Source: Colias croceus | Taxonomy: Eukaryota; Arthropoda; Insecta; Lepidoptera; Pieridae | Length of the DNA stretch: 64,000 nucleotides | Direction of reading: 5' to 3' | Assembly: GCF_905220415.1 (NCBI RefSeq) | Contig: NC_059565.1 | Coordinates: 2,814,501-2,878,500, forward strand | Notes under the pieces: generated by a model | The model's database searches: none | What the model saw: only the letters and a program-made list of their open reading frames with translations | What the model was told of the DNA's origin: nothing | Made by a program: the position numbers and the translations under genes | Part shown: positions 23,001 through 32,704 of the stretch, in pieces | How positions within the stretch are numbered: position 1 is the stretch's first letter | How the letters are laid out: each line of letters opens with the position of its first letter

Positions 23001-23353
23001 AAATAAATGCCTACATATTGAATGCATCACGATTAAAATAATTTTCATTGTACTTACTCACGTAAAATCAAACACAAATATACTATCTTCATCATTGTTC
23101 TTATTGAAGTAAATTTCTGCTGTTTAATTATTATTTTCTGTTTTATCGGAAAAAAAAATATGATTAAAAATGAATAAGTAACAATATTTGTTTAATTATT
23201 TCAGAACAGCACTTACCACCAATTTCCCTACCAAACGGTAAGAAATCAGTACGGACAATGCAATCAACTGCTGGTCTCATCGGTACGATACATGAAGGCC
23301 GCGAACAAACATACAATAGGCCTGAAGATTTGTTCACTGTGTCCAAGGGATAG
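14062..23353 (+). CDS. TMEM145/GPR180-family seven-transmembrane protein
   Basis: Fifteen exons join in phase: 14062-14157, 14890-15039, 15401-15537, 15840-16158, 18702-18887, 19006-19090, 19384-19605, 20126-20298, 20717-20848, 20960-21047, 21276-21349, 21615-21689, 22026-22117, 22348-22832, 23205-23353. The product is 820 residues, far longer than the roughly 490 of the vertebrate protein. A signal peptide (residues 1-20) leads into GKWVEGRINTKE. The ectodomain follows (WAFLARFCFLS, LLLYYDDESQWPAVY, SARERWWFIAISNC, FWHKHFSADEF), then seven hydrophobic helices between about residues 328 and 565, with FDPGEVLYLYESPAGYGL before helix 5, and NKNFPYHVRTSQIG after helix 7. The extra length comes from a Ser/Thr/Lys-rich insert (exon 4 and half of exon 5) and a 240-residue hydrophilic tail. 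Family members are GOLD-domain seven-TM proteins of the secretory pathway and cell surface; the insect role is not known to me. Confidence 0.9.
14233..14333 (-). repeat. 3' end fragment of a LINE, (GAGTTT)n-tail family
   Basis: A truncated minus-strand copy of the 4884-5041 segment, beginning in CAAACTCAAACTCAAATATT. It lies in intron 1 of the TMEM145-like gene. A truncated family B Helitron start precedes it at about 14175. Confidence 0.5.
16574..18326. mobile_element. Tc1-type DNA transposon, decayed, with TA target duplication
   Basis: Terminal inverted repeats of about 27 bases begin CAGTGGTGGTCACATAATTA on both ends and are flanked by TA on each side, the target duplication of Tc1/mariner transposons. 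A second, diverged copy of the end motif (GGCCACTTAATTAAAGACA, then the complement TTAATTATGTGGCC near 18086) lies just inside each terminus and could be internal transposase sites. The 1753-bp element lies in intron 4 of the TMEM145-like gene. Confidence 0.85.
16984..17945 (+). pseudogene. Tc1-like transposase, inactivated
   Basis: Fragments in shifting frames can be aligned by eye to a Tc1 transposase. They are an N-terminal DNA-binding part (16984-17213), a middle part with EHWTEREWKHVLF and YVRRHLNKEMD (17328-17513) and a C-terminal part (17520-17805) with TFQHDNDPKHTAK, VLDWPPHSPDSNPIENL. Several stops and frameshifts separate them. The first catalytic Asp of the DDE triad, expected where HETKIN stands, is replaced by His. 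The second Asp, in HDNDPKH, is still present. The copy cannot make an active enzyme. Confidence 0.8.
18490..18668 (+). mobile_element. Helitron-like family C copy, decayed right end
   Basis: Shows AGTCGCTTTCTCTGTCCCTA near the start and AGCGGGTGAAGTCGCGGGCGG, then TAAGCTA, at the end. The CTAG terminus has lost its final G. It ends 33 bases before the acceptor of the exon at 18702. Confidence 0.65.
19930..20060 (+). mobile_element. Short hairpin MITE, AGGCAGAGTTTT family
   Basis: Same block order as at 9520-9660: CACCTTATTTCGTGGCAATA, GTTCAAAGTCTTTCGTATC and the AACTCTACCTA...TAGGCAGAGTT stem. Intronic. Confidence 0.6.
20397..20632 (-). mobile_element. MITE with AACCGACTTC terminal inverted repeats (family E)
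   Basis: One end reads AACAACCGACTTCAAACTTG and the other GAAGTCGGTTAAA. The body includes GGGCCTATCCGAAAAAAATT and GAACAAAAAAAGAATCACGT. Copies in the opposite orientation lie at 56110-56375, 58627-58880 and 62063-62337. No coding capacity. Confidence 0.7.
21716..21900 (+). mobile_element. Helitron-like family A copy, decayed right end
   Basis: The left end TCTATACTTATATCATAAAG is preceded by A. The body reads AGGAACTACTGGTCCGATTT. The right end fades near 21900 without a CTAG terminus. Located in intron 12 of the TMEM145-like gene. Confidence 0.6.
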
Positions 23354-23404
23354 TGTAGCCATGTTTGGTTTTTAGGGAATTTAATTGTAATAATTTAAGT
23401 CACA

Positions 23405-23410
23405 AATAAA
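23405..23410 (+). terminator. Candidate polyadenylation signal, TMEM145-like gene
   Basis: AATAAA lies 52 bases after the stop codon. It is repeated exactly at 25846-25851 in the second copy of the tandem duplication. A further AATAAATAATA lies near 23731. Confidence 0.5.
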
Positions 23411-23899
23411 AGACTGTACCTCAGAATTCTTTTATCTTATGTAGTTAGTAGTTAGTATTAATTTTCATAGTTATTGTGTTAAAACAGTGATCGAATATTA
23501 ATTTTCACATTTTATAAGACGGTTTTCTTTTGAGTAAAGTAAATAATTAATGGAATAATAAATGGAATCTCAAATGAAATATGTATTTTGTTAAGTAAAA
23601 GTCAATGCATAATTTTATTGAATGATTTCAAATTATAACTACAAGTGTTGTAGTTAGTATAATTTTGTAAATTATGCTAATTGTTTTTAATGTTAATATA
23701 AGTTTAACACGTGTGATATTCTAGTCATGGCAATAAATAATAATTTGATGAGATGTTTGTTTTATTTAATTTTCTTACCTATGTACCTTCACTCGCAAAC
23801 CAACCCCATTAAATCGATATTTTATCAATGAAAATGTGTCTGAACATAATAATATATCAATAGGGTTGCCAGCGAAAATATGATCGATGCTAGTAAGTA

Positions 23900-24090
23900 T
23901 CTATACTAATAATATAAAGCTGAAGAGTTTGTTTGTTTGAACGTGCTAATCTCAGGAACTACTGGTCCGATTTGAAAAATTCTTTCGCTGTTAAATAGCC
24001 CATATATCAAGGAAGGTTATAGGCTATGTGTCATCACGCTACGACCAACAGGGGTGGAGACACGGGGGTGAAACCGCACGGAGCGGGTAG
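23900..24090 (+). mobile_element. Helitron-like family A fragment inside duplication copy 1
   Basis: The left end TCTATACTAATAATATAAAG is preceded by A. The body reads AACTACTGGTCCGATTTG and finishes near GCGGGTAGTAAG without a clean CTAG. The same fragment at 26341-26531 is part of copy 2, so the insertion came before the duplication. Confidence 0.65.
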
Positions 24091-24839
24091 TAAGTAATAA
24101 GTAGTAAGTATTTAAATAACGTAAGTTAATGATCCTAACTATAAGGATAAAAAATTGTAAATGGTGTATTTGCACATTCTATTAAAAAGAAACAACATAA
24201 ATTTTCGCAAAACATTTATTTCTTATTTGTTTTCTATTTCAACAAAAATAAAACCATGATGTCCCAAATAATTTACAATCAAAAAACACATTATATCCCC
24301 ACTACATTGTCATATTTTACATAATATTAATGTTTTAAATAAACTTCAAATTTCAATTATTTCCCCAAAAGTTGTTTATCCATTCCTCAATATGGCAACA
24401 TTTGACCACTTTAGTATTGCCAGTATTTAATTTATTTTTCTAATCTTTTTTATCAAAGAACTTTTGGTTGTAAAAAGTAATTGTAATTTGGAGTTTATTT
24501 AAAAAAAGAGTAAATTAAAAAGGTTATACATTGTACAAATCTATTCAAACAAAAATATATTCATATATTATGTATTATTATTATACAGATTACATGATGG
24601 CTTTAAGCCCATATATTAAGTTCAATTTAGGAATGTCGATATTTTATTATAGCTTCGAGTAGGCTGGATACCATTTCGTGTATCTGTCTCTTTCTAACGC
24701 TTTGAAAAATTATTTATTAGAACAAGATAACATGTCAATACACGTGTTGTAAGACAATTTGCTAGTATATCTATAAAGTATGGAAGTACGCAAGCATGCT
24801 TTCTCGCTCTTATGAATATTATTTCCAAGCGATAGAAAG

Positions 24840-24857
24840 GCATAACGTTAATGAAAC
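24840..24857. other. 18-bp filler at the tandem duplication junction
   Basis: The bases GCATAACGTTAATGAAAC separate copy 1 from copy 2 and match neither copy edge. They resemble the unique flank just after copy 2 (CGATAACAGTTAC at 27281). This is the pattern left when end joining copies nearby bases. Confidence 0.8.
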
Positions 24858-25794
24858 TGGAACACCAAAACTTAACGGTGTTCCCAAAAGAATAAATTCA
24901 ATTAAATCCCGCAATGGAATTATTCAACAGGGAAGCACAGAAACAAATAATTCGGACGATATTAATCCACAAATAAGGGACGAAAAAGAAATATTTACGG
25001 TCGAAAATCAAATGTCAAAGATACAAAATGGTCGACAGAATGGCAACGTAAGAGATGACAGCTTACAAGCGCGGGAAAACGAGCTGTCAGATAATAACAG
25101 CTCGGTGTTGCCAGATAGCGATTTGCCCAGTAATGGGGTAAATGGTTTGGGAGATTTACCCAATGTTATGAGGTCGAAAAGAAATATTTTGGAGCCAATA
25201 AAACGGGATGTGCCGTCTTGGTCGCTAGCAAAGGGACCGAGTGTTGTTGCTATGCAATTGAAAAATAATGAAGGTAGTTTTGCTTTACACCTTCTAAAAC
25301 AAACATAATAATCATTATTGAAAAAAGAATTTTCACTCCCCATCAGGTGACCGGTCAGCTCGTTTGCCTGCTTAGTTATTAAAAGAAATATTCCGATGTT
25401 TTATACTTTACAACGAGCGTGGTCTAAATAGATAAATTAGAAAATAAATGCCTACATATTGAATGCATCACGATTAAAATAATTTTCATTGTACTTACTC
25501 ACGTAAAATCAAACACAAATATACTATCTTCATCATTGTTCTTATTGAAGTAAATTTCTGCTGTTTAATTATTATTTTCTGTTTTATCGGAAAAAAAAAT
25601 ATGATTAAAAATGAATAAGTAACAATATTTGTTTAATTATTTCAGAACAGCACTTACCACCAATTTCCCTACCAAACGGTAAGAAATCAGTACGGACAAT
25701 GCAATCAACTGCTGGTCTCATCGGTACGATACATGAAGGCCGCGAACAAACATACAATAGGCCTGAAGATTTGTTCACTGTGTCCAAGGGATAG
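24858..25794 (+). pseudogene. Duplicated terminal exons of the TMEM145-like gene
   Basis: Contains exon 14 from its 70th base onward (24858-25273) with its GT donor, the intron, and a complete second copy of exon 15 (25646-25794) with its AG acceptor and stop. The acceptor and first 69 bases of exon 14 are missing, so this exon 14 copy cannot be spliced in the usual way. Exon 15 copy 2 could in principle be used as an alternative last exon encoding the same residues. By chance the filler and flank join in frame, giving a 170-residue open frame from 24796, but there is no sign that it is expressed. Confidence 0.8.
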
Positions 25795-27280
25795 TGTAGC
25801 CATGTTTGGTTTTTAGGGAATTTAATTGTAATAATTTAAGTCACAAATAAAAGACTGTACCTCAGAATTCTTTTATCTTATGTAGTTAGTAGTTAGTATT
25901 AATTTTCATAGTTATTGTGTTAAAACAGTGATCGAATATTAATTTTCACATTTTATAAGACGGTTTTCTTTTGAGTAAAGTAAATAATTAATGGAATAAT
26001 AAATGGAATCTCAAATGAAATATGTATTTTGTTAAGTAAAAGTCAATGCATAATTTTATTGAATGATTTCAAATTATAACTACAAGTGTTGTAGTTAGTA
26101 TAATTTTGTAAATTATGCTAATTGTTTTTAATGTTAATATAAGTTTAACACGTGTGATATTCTAGTCATGGCAATAAATAATAATTTGATGAGATGTTTG
26201 TTTTATTTAATTTTCTTACCTATGTACCTTCACTCGCAAACCAACCCCATTAAATCGATATTTTATCAATGAAAATGTGTCTGAACATAATAATATATCA
26301 ATAGGGTTGCCAGCGAAAATATGATCGATGCTAGTAAGTATCTATACTAATAATATAAAGCTGAAGAGTTTGTTTGTTTGAACGTGCTAATCTCAGGAAC
26401 TACTGGTCCGATTTGAAAAATTCTTTCGCTGTTAAATAGCCCATATATCAAGGAAGGTTATAGGCTATGTGTCATCACGCTACGACCAACAGGGGTGGAG
26501 ACACGGGGGTGAAACCGCACGGAGCGGGTAGTAAGTAATAAGTAGTAAGTATTTAAATAACGTAAGTTAATGATCCTAACTATAAGGATAAAAAATTGTA
26601 AATGGTGTATTTGCACATTCTATTAAAAAGAAACAACATAAATTTTCGCAAAACATTTATTTCTTATTTGTTTTCTATTTCAACAAAAATAAAACCATGA
26701 TGTCCCAAATAATTTACAATCAAAAAACACATTATATCCCCACTACATTGTCATATTTTACATAATATTAATGTTTTAAATAAACTTCAAATTTCAATTA
26801 TTTCCCCAAAAGTTGTTTATCCATTCCTCAATATGGCAACATTTGACCACTTTAGTATTGCCAGTATTTAATTTATTTTTCTAATCTTTTTTATCAAAGA
26901 ACTTTTGGTTGTAAAAAGTAATTGTAATTTGGAGTTTATTTAAAAAAAGAGTAAATTAAAAAGGTTATACATTGTACAAATCTATTCAAACAAAAATATA
27001 TTCATATATTATGTATTATTATTATACAGATTACATGATGGCTTTAAGCCCATATATTAAGTTCAATTTAGGAATGTCGATATTTTATTATAGCTTCGAG
27101 TAGGCTGGATACCATTTCGTGTATCTGTCTCTTTCTAACGCTTTGAAAAATTATTTATTAGAACAAGATAACATGTCAATACACGTGTTGTAAGACAATT
27201 TGCTAGTATATCTATAAAGTATGGAAGTACGCAAGCATGCTTTCTCGCTCTTATGAATATTATTTCCAAGCGATAGAAAG
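24858..27280 (+). repeat. Tandem duplication, copy 2 (2423 bp)
   Basis: The second copy of the 3' end of the TMEM145-like gene, in direct orientation. It contains the 26341-26531 Helitron fragment, the polyadenylation signal at 25846-25851 and everything downstream to GCGATAGAAAG. Either a very recent duplication or an assembly artefact would explain the lack of differences. Confidence 0.95.
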
Positions 27281-27323
27281 CGATAACAGTTACATATATT
27301 TTACCTTGGTTTCTATAGTGTAT

Positions 27324-27337
27324 TTCATCAAAGTCTT
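27324..27337. repeat. Target-site duplication, left copy, of I-type LINE
   Basis: TTCATCAAAGTCTT here is repeated exactly at 32866-32879, directly flanking the retrotransposon between them. Confidence 0.9.
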
Positions 27338-27597
27338 CTTCTTCTTCTTCTCTTAATTAATGGCTCCACCCAATAAAAAGGGACTTCGCCAATGTCCAGT
27401 ATATATGGGAGAGACAGGACTCAAATTTCAGCCAGTTAGACTTGTTCGGTTGTGACATTTAACATTTGGAACTGAGTGGGAAAATGCAGAAATTTTGATC
27501 AACTTGGAGCGGCTAGAACAAACACATAAGACAATACAGGTTATATATATTACAGACTACAGGATACACTAATATAGTTTATAAATATAATAAGGGG

Positions 27598-30500
27598 TTA
27601 ATACTTTAGTTTGTTAAAGGAAATAAATTTAGATAAAATTTCAACAAATTTGGAAGGCACTAATGTCAACAAACATTTAAAATTTGTGGGACGAGGGATT
27701 TCAGGAGGGAGGACATCCAGTAATGAAGAACGAAGCTTGGTACATTCAAAGAATAGGTGGTCAGTAGTACCTTCATCCAATCCACACTCACAAATAGAGT
27801 GATCACGTACTCTAATTTTCGCCAGGTGGACAGGAGTACAAGCATGGCCGAAGCGGAGTCGACAGATAGTGGATGTTACTAGTTTGTCAAATTTGCGAAA
27901 ACGGAAAAACCACGGTTTGTGTGGAATAGTAGGCTGAATATCCCAATAGAATTTACCTTTTGTGCGGCTGGACTCTTGCCAAAGATTCAACCACTTCCCA
28001 TCCAAGCGCAATTTTGATAGTGGAACAAGGTCTTGACTATAATTACTGAAGTGAGTATTGCAACCCACTTGCGTAGCAGACTTAGCCAAAGAGTCAGCCA
28101 TCTCATTACCCCCTATACCAGTATGACCTGGTATGTAAGTGATTTGAATGTGGAGACCCTTGTTGAGGCAATTTAGGAGAATCACACGTATTCTTAAAAT
28201 CAAGGGGTGACAGGATTTAGATCGAAAAGGATAAGATAGAAGGGCTTGGAGGCAGCTTAATGAGTCGGAAAATATAACCGCTTTATCAAGGTTGTGAGAG
28301 TTAATGAAATTGAGGGCTTCGAGAATGCCTGTAGCTTCACCAGTGTAGACAGTAGATAAAGGGGGGCACTTAAACTGAAGAATAATGCTGGATTGAGGGT
28401 ACCAAACAGCGACTCCCACACATGACATATCGGACATTTTTGAGGCATCGGTAAAAAAGAGGTGCCAATTGGGCCATTTATTGGATACAATTTCATTAAA
28501 TGTAGCATTTGCATTAATTGTATCTTTAGTTATGCCACAATTTAAAAGTATGGGTGGATTGTACGTAAGGGACTGGAAGTTAACGGAGAAGAGAGGATAA
28601 AGTTCAAACTGAACAGTAGGATCAGGCAGACGGGTGAATCTTATAAAGCTTTTTAGTAAACAAGAAAAATTAGCAGAGGGTCGGAGATTTTGACTAGTGG
28701 AGATTTGAAGGAGATTATGGAGTTTGGGCCAAAGGATATGGGAAGAGTTATAGATGGATTTAAAAAAATATTTATCACACAGATACTGTCTGCGAAGAGC
28801 TAGGGGAGGGTCAACACACTCAACCTGCAGGGCGTTAACCGGGGTAGATTTCATTGCTCCGGTAATCAAGCGTAGACAACGAGATTGCACTTTGTCTAGT
28901 TTATTCAGTGCCGTCTTATTGCATGGATCGAGTATGAAAGAAGCATAGTCTAAGTGACTACGCACCACAGCATTATAAATAAGTTTCTGACAGTATGGGT
29001 GGGCCCCCCACCATACTCCTGCCAGGGATCGTAATATATTAATCCCCTTTTCGCATTTTTGACTGATGTAGTTAACATGAGGGGAACCAGATAACCTTGA
29101 ATCCAATATAACGCCTAGATACTTAACTTTATTAGTGACTGGAATTGGTTCATCGTCCAGTAATAAGGTTGGTGCGGGGATGTGGCGCTTTTTAGTGAAA
29201 ACTACAACACAGCATTTTGGTACAGATACAGTCATACCATGATCCGACAGCCAATCACGCAGATACGACAAAGCTGAATTAAGGCGCGAGGTGATTTCAT
29301 CCATGTCATGGGACTGAGCAAATAAGGTTATGTCGTCTGCATATTGAAGTATGTCACAGAATGATGTGACCGTCGTGTCCAAGTTGAAAGTGTAGATAGC
29401 ATATAGAAGAGGACTTAATACCGATCCTTGAGGGAGCCCCTTCCAGGTAAGCCTAGTGGAAGAAATATGAGAGTTATGACGCACTTGAATGGATCTTGAC
29501 ATTAAAAGATTGCAGATAAATCGTATCATCCTCACTGGGATACTCAGCTGTAACAATTTGCTTCTGAGTACCGGAAGAAGTACACTGTCGTAGGCTGACG
29601 CTATATCTAAAAAAACGCCTACCAAATACTGCTTTCTTTCAAAGGCTGATCGAATGTCAGTGGATAAAATGCCTAAACAATCCAGTACACTCATACCCTT
29701 TCTAAATCCAAATTGAGACCTGGATAACAGTCCCCTATTTTCTACAAGCCACTCAAGTCTATTTTTAACCATGTGTTCAGCTATCTTAGACAGACACGAA
29801 GAAAGAGCGATTGGTCGATAGGAGTCGGCACAAGAGGCTTGTTTGCCTGGTTTTAGTAAAGGAATTATGAGATGTGATTTCCAAGAATCAGGGATGTGAC
29901 CGAATTCATAAAATAAATTTACTAAATTTAAAAAGTACTGTTTGGCTATGGGACCGGATTGGCGTATGAAAGAATAAGGAATGCCATCTAATCCGGGAGA
30001 AGAGTCTGAGAGGCCACTGAGGGCTACATTTAGCTCTTCCAGGGAGAATATGGCTTCCATATTGTTATCATGAGACGAGACGAGCGGACCAGTGGCCATA
30101 GGGAAAGAATCTAACGAAGGAACAAAGGGAGGGGAGAACTTATCAGCAAATTCTTCAAGCCACCCTGAGGAGTTATTGGAATCTATGTCGTTATAAGAAA
30201 GAGAGCCACGAAATTTGCGTATGTTCTTCCAAATAACTGTTGCAGGTGTTCTAGGTGACAGACTCTCACAAAATGTTTGCCAGCCTGCTTTCTTTTTATT
30301 TTTAAGAAAAAGCTTGGTACGCGCTGCTATTCTTTTATAGTATATAAAATTTTCAACGGACATGGAAGCATTATACTGGATTTCGGCCTCTCTCCTTGAG
30401 TTGACAGAAGTTGAGCATTCATCGTCCCACCATGGCGGAGAGACTTTGCGAGAACCAGAGTTAGAAACGGACTTAAGGGGGATGTTATTCGCTGCTGCGT

Positions 30501-31317
30501 TTTTAATACAATCCACAAAGTCCGAATAAGTACATAGATTATTATCAAGAGAAACGGAAGGAAGGGACTCAACCAAATTGTCAAGACCAGTAGCATAATC
30601 CTGCCAGTTTGCTTTACAAAGTCTGTACATGAGTAAGGGTGGAAAAGGGGAAGTCAATGGGATAACAGACTGGGAAAGAGAAGAAAGAAGAGGAAAATGG
30701 TCGCTACCGTGAGTACTAGAAAGGGTTAAATTAGTAAGGGACGGAGCCAAGGAGGAAGAACAAATACATAGATCAACTACAGAGGAGAGACTCTGATTAG
30801 GAAGGACTCTCCTAGTGGGAGAACCATCGTTAATTACACAAAGGTCAAGGTCATCAAGCAGATCCATTAACAGGTGCCCAAATGTATTGCAGACAGAAGA
30901 TCCCCAAGAAGTATGCTGAGCATTAAAATCACCCAATACTAAAAGAGGAGACGGTACGGAGGAAAAAATAAGTGAAAGATCAGGTATAATAGAAGGATGA
31001 GGATGAGAAATGTAGACAGAAATAATAGAGACATTATTGCATCTTGCAGCCACAGCGTTAATACGCTGATCATGCAAAGGTAATGGAATTCGAGAGAAAT
31101 TTAAACAATGTTTAAGTAAAAGTGCTGTCCCAGCATATCCATCGGCTCTGTCATCTCGCAGACAGAAAAAGCCAGGAATCCGAAAATGACTTCCGGGAAC
31201 TAGCCATGTCTCCGAGATGGCAAAAGCTATAGGGTTGTGGGTTGAAATAAGGTCAAGTACTTCATGACATTTCGGACGAATGCTTTGAGCATTCCACTGG
31301 AGGATTGTGAGGGCCAT
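27598..31317 (-). CDS. ORF2: endonuclease-RT-RNase H polyprotein of I-type LINE
   Basis: 1239 residues. The N-terminal endonuclease shows ILQWNAQSIRPK, VLGDFNAQHTSWGS and GSDHFPLL, the metal and catalytic blocks of the apurinic-type family. The reverse transcriptase shows PGLDGIPYSF, SYRPIALSS, GLPQGSVLSPLLY and the catalytic YADD at about residues 659-662. An RNase H domain starts near residue 955 with FFTDASK (first Asp about 957), then TGEATGILEAL, IFSDSLSCLQAL and GHTGIGGNEMADSLAK, so all four acidic residues are present. A Cys/His cluster (CRLRFGH, CECG, DHLFFEC) near residues 1175-1205 may bind nucleic acid. The frame overlaps ORF1 by 56 bases. Confidence 0.94.
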   Translation of the reverse strand: MALTILQWNAQSIRPKCHEVLDLISTHNPIAFAISETWLVPGSHFRIPGFFCLRDDRADGYAGTALLLKHCLNFSRIPLPLHDQRINAVAARCNNVSIISVYISHPHPSIIPDLSLIFSSVPSPLLVLGDFNAQHTSWGSSVCNTFGHLLMDLLDDLDLCVINDGSPTRRVLPNQSLSSVVDLCICSSSLAPSLTNLTLSSTHGSDHFPLLSSLSQSVIPLTSPFPPLLMYRLCKANWQDYATGLDNLVESLPSVSLDNNLCTYSDFVDCIKNAAANNIPLKSVSNSGSRKVSPPWWDDECSTSVNSRREAEIQYNASMSVENFIYYKRIAARTKLFLKNKKKAGWQTFCESLSPRTPATVIWKNIRKFRGSLSYNDIDSNNSSGWLEEFADKFSPPFVPSLDSFPMATGPLVSSHDNNMEAIFSLEELNVALSGLSDSSPGLDGIPYSFIRQSGPIAKQYFLNLVNLFYEFGHIPDSWKSHLIIPLLKPGKQASCADSYRPIALSSCLSKIAEHMVKNRLEWLVENRGLLSRSQFGFRKGMSVLDCLGILSTDIRSAFERKQYLVGVFLDIASAYDSVLLPVLRSKLLQLSIPVRMIRFICNLLMSRSIQVRHNSHISSTRLTWKGLPQGSVLSPLLYAIYTFNLDTTVTSFCDILQYADDITLFAQSHDMDEITSRLNSALSYLRDWLSDHGMTVSVPKCCVVVFTKKRHIPAPTLLLDDEPIPVTNKVKYLGVILDSRLSGSPHVNYISQKCEKGINILRSLAGVWWGAHPYCQKLIYNAVVRSHLDYASFILDPCNKTALNKLDKVQSRCLRLITGAMKSTPVNALQVECVDPPLALRRQYLCDKYFFKSIYNSSHILWPKLHNLLQISTSQNLRPSANFSCLLKSFIRFTRLPDPTVQFELYPLFSVNFQSLTYNPPILLNCGITKDTINANATFNEIVSNKWPNWHLFFTDASKMSDMSCVGVAVWYPQSSIILQFKCPPLSTVYTGEATGILEALNFINSHNLDKAVIFSDSLSCLQALLSYPFRSKSCHPLILRIRVILLNCLNKGLHIQITYIPGHTGIGGNEMADSLAKSATQVGCNTHFSNYSQDLVPLSKLRLDGKWLNLWQESSRTKGKFYWDIQPTIPHKPWFFRFRKFDKLVTSTICRLRFGHACTPVHLAKIRVRDHSICECGLDEGTTDHLFFECTKLRSSLLDVLPPEIPRPTNFKCLLTLVPSKFVEILSKFISFNKLKY

Positions 31318-32704
31318 TACTGTTAAATAGAGATATGAGATTTATTAGTCTATGGGCAACGTTGGTCGGTATTGAATTTGTTTTTTTAAGAAAAGTTTCT
31401 AATGCTGAAACATAAAGCTCAACATTAGAGTTGAGTACAACCGGGGGGTCAGGGTTTTGGGATAAGGCACAACCATTCGGTTGAGTAGAAGGTAATTCCT
31501 GAGTTATTTGGCGGTGTGCAGCTACATCATATGTTTTACCTAGTGGTGCATGAGTGCGAGGGGGTATAGAATAGGTCTTTTTGTATGAAGTTTTATTAAG
31601 AGGATGAGTTTGACGAACACTATTGGATTGTTTCATAGAAGGGATGGGAAAAACAGGTGATTGTTGTGATCTGGGCGCAAAAACGAAACTGGCTGTTTCC
31701 GAAAAGGGTCTGTACACTGAAGGGGTAAGCTTAGAGGCTTCCTCGAATGAGATACCTTCTGTGGCCATCAAAAGTTTAATTGACTTTTGCCGGCTGTGTT
31801 CCGGGCAATTTTTGTCAATGGCGAAGTGAGTGCCATTGCAGTGGACACATAGTGCTTGAGATTCTTGAATGGGACAGGAGTCACCCGAGTGGTTTTGTGT
31901 ACATTTGTAGCACCTCTCTTTTGAGCGGCACTGGTCGCGGATGTGCCCAAAGCGACAGCACTTGTGGCACTGGATGGTTGGGTAATGATAAATTTCTACG
32001 GGGAGAGAAGTGTACCTACAGTAGATTTTTGATGGCATTACTTGGCCCAAGAAAGTTAGTACCACTGTTTGGGACGGGACCCAAGTTGTAATCCCATCAA
32101 GGCTAGATTTTTTGTTAAGTCTACGTGCTTTAAGTATGCGACCATGCCTGTTAGGGAATTCTGCACACTCCACCAAATCATCCATGGTCCATTCTACAGG
32201 TATTCCTTTCACAATACCCATGCGGGTGATGTGATAGGTAGGAATGAGTGCCTTAAATTTAGCTTCGGCCAAAGCAGGTAAAGATAAAAAATTATTAGCA
32301 TCCTCAGCCGATGCGAACTCAACCGATATTCTATTGCGGCCAACAGATTTTACTCCGTCTCTTAAAATATTAGGTACTTTTTGACTGTACAAGAAAGATC
32401 CAAATTTGATAGGACGGATGGACAGGCCAGCAGAAGGATCGTTTTCTACGCGAGATACGTGGACAATGTATGGTCCAACTTCATCACCACTATATCTTAT
32501 AGGATTATTTAAAATAGGATCAACAAATAAAGACGGATTAACAGAAGGTAAAATGGGATCTGATGGAACAAAGCGTTTAATTGGGGATTCATCTGTAGAC
32601 TCAGGTGACGGACACCTTTGCCTCTTATTCTGAGAGATGTCCAATTCCATGCTTCTTTCCTGGACGTCCGGGGGCTTAGGGGGATCGGGTGGGTCAGGGC
32701 CCAT
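31262..32704 (-). CDS. ORF1: zinc-knuckle Gag-like protein of I-type LINE
   Basis: 480 residues. The N-terminus is Pro/Asp-rich. An RRM-like or PRE-type region spans about residues 75-235. Three zinc knuckles follow: CHKCCRFGHIRDQC (246-259), CYKCTQNHSGDSC (265-277) and CVHCNGTHFAIDKNC (286-300). The C-terminal 180 residues are Ser/Pro-rich and low in complexity. It is expected to bind the element RNA and carry it with ORF2 to the target. The 56-base overlap with ORF2 in another frame implies reinitiation or a similar mechanism. Confidence 0.9.
   Translation of the reverse strand: MGPDPPDPPKPPDVQERSMELDISQNKRQRCPSPESTDESPIKRFVPSDPILPSVNPSLFVDPILNNPIRYSGDEVGPYIVHVSRVENDPSAGLSIRPIKFGSFLYSQKVPNILRDGVKSVGRNRISVEFASAEDANNFLSLPALAEAKFKALIPTYHITRMGIVKGIPVEWTMDDLVECAEFPNRHGRILKARRLNKKSSLDGITTWVPSQTVVLTFLGQVMPSKIYCRYTSLPVEIYHYPTIQCHKCCRFGHIRDQCRSKERCYKCTQNHSGDSCPIQESQALCVHCNGTHFAIDKNCPEHSRQKSIKLLMATEGISFEEASKLTPSVYRPFSETASFVFAPRSQQSPVFPIPSMKQSNSVRQTHPLNKTSYKKTYSIPPRTHAPLGKTYDVAAHRQITQELPSTQPNGCALSQNPDPPVVLNSNVELYVSALETFLKKTNSIPTNVAHRLINLISLFNSNGPHNPPVECSKHSSEMS

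Larger units (their letters stand above)
22417..24839 (+). repeat. Tandem duplication, copy 1 (2423 bp)
   Basis: The sequence from TGGAACACCAAAAC (22417) to GCGATAGAAAG (24839) is repeated with a constant offset of 2441 bases at 24858-27280. No difference was noticed on reading the two copies. Copy 1 carries most of exon 14, all of exon 15, the polyadenylation signals and about 1.5 kb of downstream DNA, including a family A Helitron fragment at 23900-24090. Confidence 0.95.

Noticed and set aside
24796..25308. Apparent separate 170-residue gene
   Set aside because: It is the duplicated exon 14 joined by chance to the filler and flank in one frame; it has no acceptor or promoter of its own.
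27598..32633. Plus-strand open frames inside the I-type LINE
   Set aside because: They are shadows of the two long minus-strand ORFs and have no family resemblance.
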